Part shown: positions 23,401 to 35,871 of the stretch, piece by piece
How positions within the stretch are numbered: the stretch's first letter is position 1
How the letters are laid out: every line of letters starts with the position of its first letter
NCBI RefSeq assembly: GCF_020740795.1
Contig: NC_067285.1
Coordinates: 16,732,001 to 16,796,000 of the forward strand
Length of the DNA: 64,000 nt
Reading direction: 5' to 3'
DNA from: Apus apus
Lineage: Eukaryota; Chordata; Aves; Apodiformes; Apodidae
Made by a program: the position numbers and the translations under genes
Notes under the pieces: model-generated
Told to the model about the DNA's origin: nothing
Database searches by the model: none
The model's input: only the letters and a program-made list of their open reading frames with translations

Positions 23401-26400
23401 ATCCATGTTGTGCTACTAAAGAAGGCAGAGATGTGGGAAAAAATTTCAAGAGCTCTTTTGATCAAGTCCGGAAAGCTTTACATATTGTGGGACAAAATTT
23501 TGTGGGGGATATTTCAGAAAAAAAATAAATCACCTGTAGCATAGCCTATATACTGATCTCAAGTGTACACAGTTCTCATGCAACTTTTGAGTTTTGCTTA
23601 AATATATATTATCAGTTTTAATATATTGCTATACATTTGGGAGATCTCTTTGTGTAAAAATAAGGTTATGTATAACCTTAGAATTAGTATTTAATACGTT
23701 TCTATAATCCACAAGATTCTGTTTTTATATAAATAGTCTCTTAATTGCTGTATGTAAAGTGGGAATGGAATTATTAATTCCACAGGCTTTAAGAGAAGGA
23801 GAGAATTTGCTCTTAGAGGCGTGGGTTTTGCCAGAGCATTTCTAACTTTGAATAACTGGAAAGCATTTTGAGAACTTGTCAGCTTCAGAAAATGGATCTG
23901 TACTTTATTGACATTGTATTTTTAACACTTTGTATATTGACACTTTTATTGTACTTCATTTACAGTACTAAATATTTTTGTGTGTTCAGAGCTGACAAAG
24001 TAAAATATCTCTAATTTTTAATCTCATTTGGTAGGCAAAGTAATAGGTTAAACATTTCTGTTACAGAAATCTATATCTGCATTTAATAATTATTTGTATG
24101 TCTTGTAGTTTGAGGAGGGCAAATGCATGCAAGTAAATATTGCTTAAGTTCAAAACAAGAAGTCCAAAGCTATATTTTAAACAGAAGGACTAATACAGAC
24201 CTGTGGGGTGGAGTGTCTGCCTTACTGAGATATCTTAGTTTTGAAAGGCAAGAAAGGAAGAAGATTTGTAATGCATAGGACAAATACAAAGGGGCATTGC
24301 TTTGCTGGTCATGCTTCTGCTTCAAGAAGTTATCCTTACTTTAGAAAGCATCTAAAATAGAAAAATGAGAGGCTAGGAAGAAGAATAATGGAAGCAAATC
24401 TAACCGGGCATGAGAAGAAGCAACAGTGCAAGTTAGAAATTTCAATATTTTCTCCAGTGAAAAATGAAGGAATAAAAAAGGTTTCAAATATGGAACTTGC
24501 ATTAATCCAGTGTCCTACCATTCTTCTGTGACATTTAAAACATGGCCAATCCAGTGAGGAATCTGACGTTAGTGTACCCTGACCAATCAGTTACTTTTTC
24601 ATCAAAGAGGTGAATTACAGGAAGTGTTAGGGAGGAAGCAGGACGTGTGGAGAGCAGCAGGTTTGAGACATACAAGTCTCCAGGCATTCCAAAGCCTAAT
24701 AGATACATAGACAGGAATAAAATAACTTTGTCGAGCAGTCTATGCTGTAGTGGAATAGCTGCATATTTTCTGAATTAAGTCACATAAAATGCTGTATTAG
24801 CTCATCCCTACCTCAGCCACTTCAGATAGGAGCCAAGAGCCTGTTTGAGTTATCAGGCAAATAACAGCTCAACCATGGGAGAGGACTAAAAGCACAGCCT
24901 GATAGTCATGTACCCTTTCATATGTTTAATGTTCTTTCCTCTCGGGATTCTCTCTCTGTCAGCTAGTTCTCCTGTGAACAGCAGGGTATTTCCTGAGAGT
25001 TAAAGAAACCAGTTACCTCTAAATTCATGACATTGGCCCATTTGGAATTGGGTTTAGGTTTTAGAATTCTGAGTGGCAGTCTTCCTTCAGCTGAATTGGA
25101 AGTTGCCATAGCTTTGTTTCCTAGGTAAAATAAAACTCTTAAGACACTCGGATTTGGATTTGCCTTGCTATCACCACACTGAAATACATTACAAAGAAAC
25201 CAAAGCAAACACTACTACATTTTAGTGAACTTTTAGTAATCTATGAAATCACTGCTAGCAACATTCATACTTGAGGATGGCTACTTGGTAAACAAAGAAG
25301 AGAAAGAAACTGAAATTAAAGAGCATTGCAAAGCAATTGGATACATTTAAATGAATGCCTGTAAGTGGGAGGAGCCTGGTGTGAGTGGGTGTACTGTTCT
25401 TGTTTAAAAGGACTGATTGAAATCAAGAGACTTGCTGTATCAGTAAAATAACACCAGAAGAATGTGTATGTATGGCTGAATAATAAATAAGTCAGGTAAA
25501 GTAAAAGCAGCAGTTTCCTGTCACCTGTTTCAGTTGCTATACATAAGGAACAGTTCCACTGAACAGAGCTGCACATGCATGGTATAGCTTGGAGAAATCC
25601 AAGCTGAATTGAAGTCACAGTAGGAGGAGGGTAAAGTCTTCTGTAAAGGTTAGGAAGGAGAACTGGTAAAGTTCTCTTCAGGACGACTGTGAGTGGGGGG
25701 TACTGCTTAATTGCGTGTCTGCCCAGCAGCGTGTTTTCTGTGTTGCTATAGGGAAGTCTCTGGTGTGCTCTGGGTGTTCTTAAATATTACACAGTAATTC
25801 TCAACATCTCAAATGCTTTCTCAGTTTTGGACTTCTAAAGTGTCAAGTGGTACTGGCTGATGGGCAGCAGTCTCATCCTTTTCATCATTGACTTCTAGAG
25901 TGGATCTGAATGCCAGATAAACTTGTGCTGTCAGTTATGTTTCTATTCCTTGTCCCTTGTTAATGGCCTTCCGATAATCAGCATTTCCTATAATCAGTAC
26001 TGCACTTCCCATTGGGACTTTATTGTAAGAACATGAACAATATGCAGAGGCTTCCTGTGCGTGATTTCAAGTGAGTAGGCAGAAGGCAAGAAGGCAGTGT
26101 TGACAACAGGTTGTGAGAGTGGGGGTAACTTAGGCACTTGCAGAGCAGGCAGATCCCAGGCAGCAAAAAAATTCTGCCTTAAGCTGAGAAGAAAATAGGC
26201 AGATGTTGAGAGTCTTACAAAAGTGACAGTGGATATGTTTCCTTGCCCAACCGGTGCTCACTCTGCAGCAGTTTCAGCGCATTGCTTTGGTCCAATGAAT
26301 AGCACTGATTTGAGGTGAGATCTGTATAAGTACCAAGGACGAAGAAAACTACAGAAAGGAAGAGTTCAGAAATCTACTTTTTATGCTTAAAATTAGGATT

Positions 26401-29400
26401 AGTACACTATTCCAGTTCCTGAGGATCTGGAATACCATCTTGCTACCTTCAAGGATGGATGTGCTATGAGAAACAAGGATATTTATTCCTGGGGGAAAAA
26501 AGTGAGAAACTCCAGTTTCATGTTCAGCCCATGAGCATAAGTAACAGATCAGTTCATCATCTGCTCAAGGGAGAAAACCTAATACATCCACGAAGTGTCT
26601 AAGACCTTAATTGGAACATAAATAAAGTGAAAAGATGGGCATCCTCTTGGACCAATAGTGAAACTGAGCTCATGGAAGTTCTGGGACTGACTGAAGAGCC
26701 CTTAATGCTAAAATGTGATATTATTTGAGAATGAGCTTTGGTGAGCTGCCATGGGGATTACTTGAATGATTAAGAATCACTACGAGAAAAATCTGGCCCA
26801 CAAAGATTTACCTAGGATCATATGACAAGTTAATGGCTGTGCCAGGCATACAGCCTGGGTCTCTTGGCTTCCAGTCCAGTGACTTATGCACTGCCAAAAG
26901 CAAAAAGGGTGATTAACAAAAAAGTAACAACATGGATTTTGGCAATTATAGGCAGCTATAGTATGTTTGAGATGACAAATGGCAAAAGACTGTTAAATTC
27001 ACCTCTTAAAGCCATTCAGCTTATGAGTACTTCAACAAAACTTAGTCGGACAAATGAGCAAAAGAGAGTAAGTGTAAAATTCCTAGTTAATCTTCTTTTG
27101 TTTAGTTACCTCTGTAATTCATAGAAATTACTCCTGCTCATCCAGAAAAACATTTGCAAATTAGAGGTGGGGGGGAACGGGACCAAAACCAACCCCTTTG
27201 ATTTCTGTTGAGGTCTTAGTTAATTGTAAGAAATTTTATGTCCCACTGACTTTAGTAAGGTCTTGGTTTTTTGGATGTTTTCTCTTTATGGTTTGTTGTT
27301 ATTCCCAGATATTTTTGGTCCTGTTTGCAGAGAGCATACCTGATTTACTGTGTCCCTTTTAACTTGAGATACAAAGTTTTAGAAGTTCAATAACAGATTT
27401 TCTTACTATGAAAAATGAAGTTCTCAATGAAAAAGGTTTTTGTAGGGTGATTGATAAGTCTACTGTATTTCTGGTTTTAAAATTCACTTTGTTTTGTTTT
27501 GTTTTTTTGTAAAACAGAATAGTGTCAATATTACATTCTATTCAGACAAGTCCACTATAGGCACTCAGATGTCAAAATGTTTCAAAAACATATAAAAAAT
27601 AAATAAATGAATAGAAGCTTCCTTGTTCCTTAAATTATTACTGTGTTACCCTGAACTGTAAGTGAACCCTTTTTGCTTATAAAAGAAGCAGCTGTTCATG
27701 CGATTGAAACCATGGTTCATTACAAGCTGACCTCAAATTCAGGAGTAAAACTTCCTCTATTTTACTACAACTATTCAGACATGGACTAGAGATAAACAAT
27801 AATCAAAATCAGGATGAAACTTGACTGGGAAACCCTCTATACTCTTTGGCAGAATTATAGCAGCTCTTGGATCACCAAGAGTGATATAATGTTAAATGAC
27901 CCTAAAACATTCCCCTCTCAAATGCAGCAGGTCTGTGCTGCCAATTCTGTAGCAAACAAAGGCTGATTGTAATGACTCCTTAAGCATAAGAGCATAGAAA
28001 TGTTAATTATCACATTTTTTCACATTAAACATTTACAGTGAGTCAAGATGAAAATGGACCTGTTTATGGTGATTTTACATTTCATTTTGGGTAAATCATA
28101 TGATCGAAATGGATTTTCCCTGTGTGTCCTATTTGAGTTTCATATTTTCAAATGTGGTTTTGCTTTTTAGCTAATTTGGCCATTATATTGGATGTAAAAC
28201 TAACAAAAGTAAGCTAATGTGCCACTGCTCTGTTTTGAATGAAGATGTATGTCTAGAATAATGTCATACCCTTAAAAAATGTAAACTAAATTGATGCTCA
28301 TTACTAGCCAACTCTTTTATAAATGAAGTAGGGCAGTGACATAGTGCCTTGGATGTATGTTTCTCTCTTTTGGTCTATTGTGTTTGTTATCCCTCTTCTG
28401 TAGCTCCCTTGTTTGTTGTAGTCCAATTTTGAGACACAGCGATCCTTTCTAATATTATTCATGACCCATATAGCAAGACTTAGGAGATAATATCTTTTAC
28501 TGGAGTGCTTGCTATACAGCATCCCTAAGATTTCATGATCAAGTACAAATAGGAGATTCTTTATGACTCTGTGTGTGTTTGGCACGATATATTTAATTAC
28601 ACAGATTTAAGGAAAATACTTTTTTTCTTTTAAATCAGAAAGAAATGCAATGTGCATCAAGTAGTAGCAAGATTAATGATACTTTTTCAGTAAACTGGAA
28701 TTCTTCATTATATTATTACCATGTTCAGGCAGTCTTTTTGCATTCTGACCTAACTTTCTTGTGGGGGAGTGAAAAACTCAGTAGTGGGAATATGCCTCTG
28801 GGCTTTTAAAATTTTAAATGTGTTGTGGACATGTCTTAAGATATTGCTGGTAAAAAAAATATGAAAGAAAAAAATAAAAAAACCCCTAACCAATCAACAC
28901 CACCACCAAAAAAAAGCCCCAAAACAAACAAAGAAAACTGTTCTCCTATGCTTAGAAATCTGACTGGATATGTGTAATACTGTTTTGTAATAAGGTGATA
29001 GAATCTTCCATTGATAGTTTTCCTTATGTCTTATTCACCCATTGAAGCACTCGTAGTGTTTGACTTTAGTTGTTAATCTGCATAAAATTTGTTGATTTCT
29101 TTTACCCACAGATTTTGAGAAGTGTTTTTACTGAAGGTGAAGTTTGTTTAAACTGTCTCATCTTTGAATGTCAGGAAAGCAAAAAAGCACTTATGTTGAA
29201 GTGTCATTTTGAGGTAATTGAAAACCTGAAGCTTTAGATTTCTCAGAAACATTTTTCTTAAGTTTGTTGTATTTTCTTCACTTATAATGTGTGTGTTGCA
29301 TGCAGTGACTTCATCCCTACTCAGCTGAATTCCATGTAATCTTTATCCAGGTCTATCCCCTGCCTGTCCTGTGAAGGAGCCATGAGGCTACTCCATTAGA

Positions 29401-32400
29401 TTACTCCTGCCTGTCAGATGATCAAGGACACTTACTTGGAGTCACACATGTAAGAGCTCAGAATCCCACTAAGCTAGACTGTAAGCTATTGCCTTACTGG
29501 TGCAAACTGAGCCATAGGCTGAGCAGAGAAGAAAGAGGAAAAGAAGGGAGGGAGACTGGGCAGCTGTTTAGCTGTGACTATATGCTGTGACATGGAGTCA
29601 TGCTTTACACAGACCATAGCTGTCTATTGCAAAATATGAGTGCTCTTCCCTCTGTCTGGACTCTCTGGACAAATCAAATTATATTGACCTTGAGTGTAAT
29701 ATAGGATCCTATGTGTCATATCATATTGGGACCCAGCTGTGTTCTTTTTGAAGTGACAGCTTGTGAGTACATTTACACTGTAAGTGTGCAGTGCTGTTGC
29801 TCCTGATGCTGACCAGATTTATGCATTCACAGGGAATATGTGTGTTCATGCTCCACTGTCCCTCATGTTCAGTGCAGGGAGAGTATGTCTGGCACAACTG
29901 CATTTCCTCTCTGCTGCCTGGGGGATAAAATTTTCTGCTGAAGAACTTTATTTTGTAGAGAAATCATGACGATTTTGGTTCTACTATTGTTTGCTGCTGT
30001 TTCATCATCAAACTGCAGCCCATGTAAATGCCTATTGTAAAAAAAAACAACAAACCAAAACCAACACAAAACCTGGGGCAAGCTCTGTTAATAACTCTGG
30101 TTGTCAGTCTTCTCTTGCATCAGTAGTCTTTGTGCTCTGCTGTTTGGGTAGATGCATTTCTGTCCCAGAATGGCACTATCTGCTTCTCAGGTAAGCTGAG
30201 TTCTGTGGCTCTCAGCAGCATCACATGATGATTCTTGTTCCTGCTAGAAGGGACACTGTTCAGCTTCAGCTAGACTCAGCAGTGATCAAGCTTCTCTGGC
30301 CACCAATGTAAAAAGAGCTATGGTTACTCTCAGTTTCAGCCCTGTATTCCTTGTTCATCCCCACAGAAATGTGTGTGTGTGCACTGGATCCTCTGCAGCT
30401 GCTTATCATCATCCATGTGCCTGTAATCTCAGTTTCTGGGTGAGGAACTCCAGAAGAAAAAGAGCAACAGAAGATGAAGACTTAGTGATCTCTGTCTTCC
30501 AGTTAAGGAGAAAGCTGAGTTCACCCATAACCTTTTGGGTATTTCTTCATGGTCCATTAATTGTTAGGGCAGCACTTCCACTTAATGAAGCTTTTACAGT
30601 TCAAAGCAACATCTTGTGGTTTATTACATCCTCTTGTCACCTGACTATGAATTGAGTCAGCCAAGTGTATCAGCTTTCCCCTGGGGAGACTGCTTTCTTT
30701 TTTGGATATCTGCTCATCTAGAAGTGTCTACACAATCTTATTGTTAAGATAGGACACAAATTGTTCAGATTTTTTTGGTAAGTAAGCATCTCTCTTAGTA
30801 CTGTTGTGACCAGATAATCACCGGACCTTTTTGATATTCTTTAAGCACAAGCTAATTGATCATCTCTGCTTTCCAAATCTCTTGGTCACTGAGTGAATGA
30901 TGAGTTGCTGGTGTTTTGGAGAGCTCCAGCTAATTTCAGAATCTGTCTTGGGCAGTTTCAGACAGAGCAGGTCTTAGATCTGCCAATCTTGTATTTTCTA
31001 TTTTTGATGTTGTTTTGCTTCTCTAAGAACCTGTGAAACTGAGTGGTTCTTGGAGGTACCTTTCAACAACATCGAAATACATCAAACTGAGAATTTACTG
31101 AAGAGATGGATTAGGACTATGTTTTCAGTTGGAAGAGATTTGTAAATTTGTTTTAAATCACTTAATCTGCTCCTAAAATGTAGCCATGCCAATTCCAAGA
31201 AAAGGAATGAAGGGTGTGCACTCTGTGGAGCTATAAGAAGAGCAGAAGAATTAACATAATTGTCCAGTGGAATCAATATATTTACCCCTATAAAAGCCTT
31301 GAAACGTTTAATGGTCTAAATGATCAGGAATAATATTATGCATAGCTTAGCATAGGGTTCAGAATGCTCCAAAGCCAAATGGAGTCTGGTGGGAGTATTG
31401 CCAGCTGCTGAACCTGTTTCCATTGCTTACAGCATCCTGAATTGTCCTGTATGTTCTCTTGTCTGTCCAGGTTGAAGTAAACTATTTAGGTGACAGTGTG
31501 ATGGCATAATTTGCAGACAGTCCATCACCTTCTGTCTCACTCTTCAGCCTCTCAGATTAATTTCATAGATAAAAGGATCTTTGTAATTTTAATCATTTTT
31601 TTCAGTGGTTTGAGTTAAAAGATTAATTTATACATACATACATTAATATGTAACTTTTAATTTCCTGCCTCTTTCATTTTAGACCAGGTCTTTCAGCATT
31701 ATTTAATCAATGTGATATTTTAATGGATCTATTGACATGTGATTCTTGCTCCATCATATTTTAGAAACACAAAATGTCTGCACTTTAGAAAACAAATTAT
31801 GCAAAACTGAAAAATACAAGGAACAAAGTAGACTTATTTTCCTCTTTATTCTTAAAAAAACAACAAAAATTGTGATCTTAGCGTAGCCTAGAATGGACTT
31901 TTAAAATTATAACAAAGATGATCTGTGTTTGGAAGATGCTATTTAGATCTGGCTCATGCAAACAAGAAATTGGATTATGTGAGAGGACAGCATTAATTTA
32001 AAGGGCCTCTTAATATTTCAAGACTTTAAAATCTGGTAAATTCACAAAGCTATCTACAGCAATTCATCAATAATAAAAAATACTAGTAATTATAGTATTA
32101 TAGAAATAATATTAATATAAAAATAATAGTTAAAAAAAAATCTGTCCCAAAACTGGATGTTAGGATAAATTTAAATAGCTGCTTTCAAAACCAGCAGTGA
32201 AGTATGTTGTTGGATGTCATTCATGGCAACTCTTTTAGGGAATTTAGATTTCCCTATGGTCATATTGGATTGACTCAGAAAAACATAGAAGGGTCTAAGC
32301 ATCTCAGGGGCAGGTCTTCTGGGTCTTCTGTTGCCCAATGCAGAGGCTGCTCATATAGTAATGTAGATTATATCTTTTTCAGAGAGGGTCAGAACAAAAC

Positions 32401-34730
32401 CACCCCTCCAAGACCAAAACCAAAATATAAGATACCTTAAATGTATTAGACTTCCTGTGCCTTTTTTGTTCTGATACTGCACCATCTGCCACATGCTACA
32501 CTGTGATTCTCTTGAAGTGTTTATTTATTTCTGTAGCGTCTTGAAGTTTGTGCTGTGCCTAAAGATTTACAAGCTAAACAAATGAGATACAGAGGGATAC
32601 AGCTTGCCCTTTCTTGTTTTGTTTTGCCCATTGTGGCACTTTATGTAGAGACTATTTTCTAGCTGCTTTCTGTAGCCACTGGGTATTTAAGTGCACATAT
32701 GTGCCTTGTCTCTTGTGTAACCCTTTCTTAATCTGCCTTGCAACTTTTATGTTTTTCAGTTTCCTTTTAGCTTTCTTCTGTGTATTTTACCTTACTTGTG
32801 TACAAACATACTTCAGCTGTAAACCAGAATTTGTATTCTGCTTCAAACTGTTTGGTTGTCATAGGCCTTTGGGACAACTTCTCTCTAGCACTTAGGCTCC
32901 TGTTAAAAATGCTGATCAGTCTGCTAGTGATCTTGCTATGCCAGAGCCACTGGGCATCTCCTTTGTGGTCATGAAAGATATGCTAAAGCAAGAATGAAAA
33001 CTGCACTGTCCTTACTCCTCCTGGTCTACTCTATCCTTTCTGAACCTAGGATATTGCAGCCTGGAATGTCTTTCACTTGACTGCAAGAACAGTAACAGTG
33101 TGACCTGCACATGTGTATCTCCAAACTCGAACACAGCCAGTTACTCCCAGGATCAGGATGCTCTTGTCTCAAAGAAGGAAAGCGGTGTGGACTTCTACCT
33201 TTGTGCTTACAGAGGAGCTAAAGAAGAATGCAGGTACTAGTTTTTGTAATTCAAACATCTTAAGAAGGCAAGTTATTTGCAGAGGAAGAACATAATAAAT
33301 TCTGTTCTTGTTATTTTAGCTTTCATTTGTCTCTATAGCCAACTTAATTTAAAAAAAATAATGTTGTATATAAAGAAATAGTTTGCTGGACCCAGAGCTG
33401 ACAGCCAGTGCAGTGCTGTTCGGTTGCTAATCAAGGTTTATTTACTATTCTCACTGAATGGACTCTCAAAAAACCCTCAACTTTTTCATTGTTCCCACTT
33501 CATTAAAACCACACTATTCTGAAACTTAACAAACTGTTAATGAAGTGAACATTAATACTTTCAGAACAATTACTAAATAAATCAAAGAGCTAGGCTGGGA
33601 AAGCTGTATTTCAGCTCTAAGTTTGAGATCTGTGAAATGGCTTAAATCCAAAGGCTTTGACATAGTTTTCTGCTACTGCACTCATGTTGCCTTTCGTTTT
33701 TATTTGGTTTTGGATTTTTCTTAACTTTCAATAACTTATTTTCTGTATGGAAAAAACACACTATGCAGTTGAGGGAGCAGTAAGAGCAGAAAATGCATGC
33801 AAAAGGCTTGGGAACTCAGAAGTCTTTAAAAAAACCCAACTAATTTCTTAAGAAGATTTTAAATCAAATAAAGATTTATCAGCTATTCTACTTTTCCAGC
33901 AGTAGAACAAATTTGGTATGAGTCAAGACTTCTGGCCCATAGCTCAGAACAGCAGGTTTTTAATTATCTAAAGATGCAGGTTTTTCCTTGTTGTTGATCC
34001 TTGACATAAATTCTAGTGTAAGCCCCCCTCACTTTCCTGAGACATCAAGTGATGATGCTGGCTCTCTTCCAGCTAGGGTAATATTCCAGGGAAAGATAGC
34101 ATAGCTAAGCCAGTCAGCTTTCTAAAAATGGCTGTTTGAAAGGAAGAAAGGGAACAGAGAAAGTCTTTCACTAAAAAATAAGATTTGCTATTTTAATACA
34201 GATTTGTTCTAGATTTATTCTGACTTCTTCCTAAAATTTGCCTCGGCAATTTTTCCATGGGATCCCAAGCTTATTGTCTCTCCACTGAAGGAGACTGGTT
34301 TGAAGAAAATGTGGCTTTAAAAAAAAACAACAGACAAAACCCAAACAAACAAGACAAAAAACCCAAGCAAAACCAAAACCACCCACACTAAAAATTAAGC
34401 CAAAAAGATTTAATCAATAAGTATCAGAGAAATTTCATCTGAAACACATCTCCAAAGCTGAGATGGGAGAAAACAGCAGTAGTTTAGAAATAGTTTACAA
34501 GTTGCTTATTTAGAGATGTTTGAAATTCAACGTAATTTAGCTTTGATTGTGAAGTAATTGTTCTATTAAACCAGGAGATAAAATGAAAAAATATTTAATT
34601 ATTTAGTAGGTGGCTGAACTAAAAAATTCTCCCAGGGAAATGTCACAGTTTTTCTTCTAGTGTCTCCCTGGGCTTCCATGCAGCTAAAGTATTGTCCTGT
34701 ATGGCTTCACTGTGGTTTGTTACTGTCTTT

Positions 34731-35871
34731 TCCCAGGCTTTTGACACTGTCTTCCATAATACCCTCATTAAGAAACTCAGGAAGTGTGGGTTGGATGAGT
34801 GGAAGGTGAGGTGGATTGAGAGCTGGTTGAGTGACAGAGAGAGGGTCGTGATCAATGGTGCAGGGTCACACTGGAGGCCTATAGCCAGCAGTGTTCTGCA
34901 AGGGCCATATGGGGGCTGGTCTAGTAATATATTCATCAGTGACCTGGGTGAGGGGACAGAGTGTATCCTCAGCAAGTTCACTGATGATACAAAACCGGGA
35001 GGGGTGGCTGACACACCAGAGGGCTGTGCTGCCATTCAGCGTAACCCAGACAGGATGGAGAGCTGGGCAGAGAGGAACTTAATGAGTTTTAACAAGAGCA
35101 GATGTAAGATCCTGCACCTGGGGCGAAACAACCCCATGTATCAGTATAGGATAGGGTTGACCTTCTGGAAAGCAGATCAGAGGAGAAGGATCTGGAAGTC
35201 CTGGTAGACACTAAGTTGACAGTAAGTTAACAGTGAGCCAGCATTGTGCCCATGTGGCCAAAAAGGCCAGTGGTATCTTGGGATGCATTAGGAAGAGTGT
35301 GGCCAGTAGGTTGAGGGAGGTTAGTCTCCCCATTTATTCTGCCCTAGTGAGGCCACATCTAGAGTACTGTGTTCAATTCTGGGCTCCCCAGTTCAAGAGA
35401 GACAGGGAACTGCTGGAGAGAGTCCAGCAGAGGGCAACAAAGATGACTGGGGGACTGGAGCATCTCTCTTACAAGGAAAGGTTGAGAGAGCTGGGACTCT
35501 TTAGCCTGGAGAAGAGAAGGCTGAGAGGAGGGAGACCTTATTAATGTCTATAAATATCTAAAGGGTGAGTGTAAGGAGGATGGGAGTCAGGCTCTTTTCA
35601 GTAGTGCCCCGCAATAGGAAAAGGGTCAATGAGCATAAACTGGAACACAGGAGGTTCCATCTGAACATGAGGGAAAACTTCTTTATGGTGAGGGTGACAA
35701 GGCATGGAAACAGGCTGCCCAGGGGTGTTGTGGAGTCTCCTTTTCTGGAGACATTCAAGATCTGCCTTGATGCAGTCCTGTGTAAAGTGCTCTAGGAAGT
35801 CCTGCTTTAGTGGTTGGGTTGGACTAGATGGTCTCTAGAGGTCCCTTCCAACTCCAGTGATTCTGTGATTG
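34731..35871 (+). mobile_element. CR1 LINE, 5'-truncated, 3' part of ORF2 plus 3' UTR
   Basis: Starts inside the reverse transcriptase at the AFDTVFHNTL motif. It continues through the FTDDTK box (the catalytic F-x-DD, here F-T-DD), the LHLGRNNPM motif and the C-terminal block with [17 protein letters not shown] and [13 protein letters not shown]. It ends with the typical avian CR1 tail (TTGGACTAGATGG ... TTCCAACTCC ... ATTCTGTG). The reading frame is broken by at least two frameshifts (near 35170 and 35540), and the residues around the usual VPQG motif are altered. This is therefore a dead copy, truncated at the 5' end as most CR1 insertions are. Confidence 0.95.

Larger units (their letters stand above)
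11002..34730. other. long AT-rich region without a recognised gene
   Basis: About 24 kb of unique sequence. I recognise no protein family and no RNA gene. It holds a G-rich tract (11135-11170), an AT-rich imperfect inverted repeat (12032-12101), a C homopolymer tract (19293-19321), poly-A runs (about 12263-12277, 20400-20417), a Z-DNA-prone alternating stretch (20717-20749) and A-rich low-complexity patches (about 28850-28935, 34318-34385). Several plus-strand segments have good splice acceptors and donors around open frames (11508-11557, 16683-16734, 18743-18793, 22795-22914, 29112-29213, 32537-32662, 33050-33233). They are treated as findings because none can be assigned a product. Confidence 0.5.

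Noticed and set aside
34643..35035. 130-codon minus-strand frame
   Set aside because: Antisense shadow of the CR1 reverse transcriptase.
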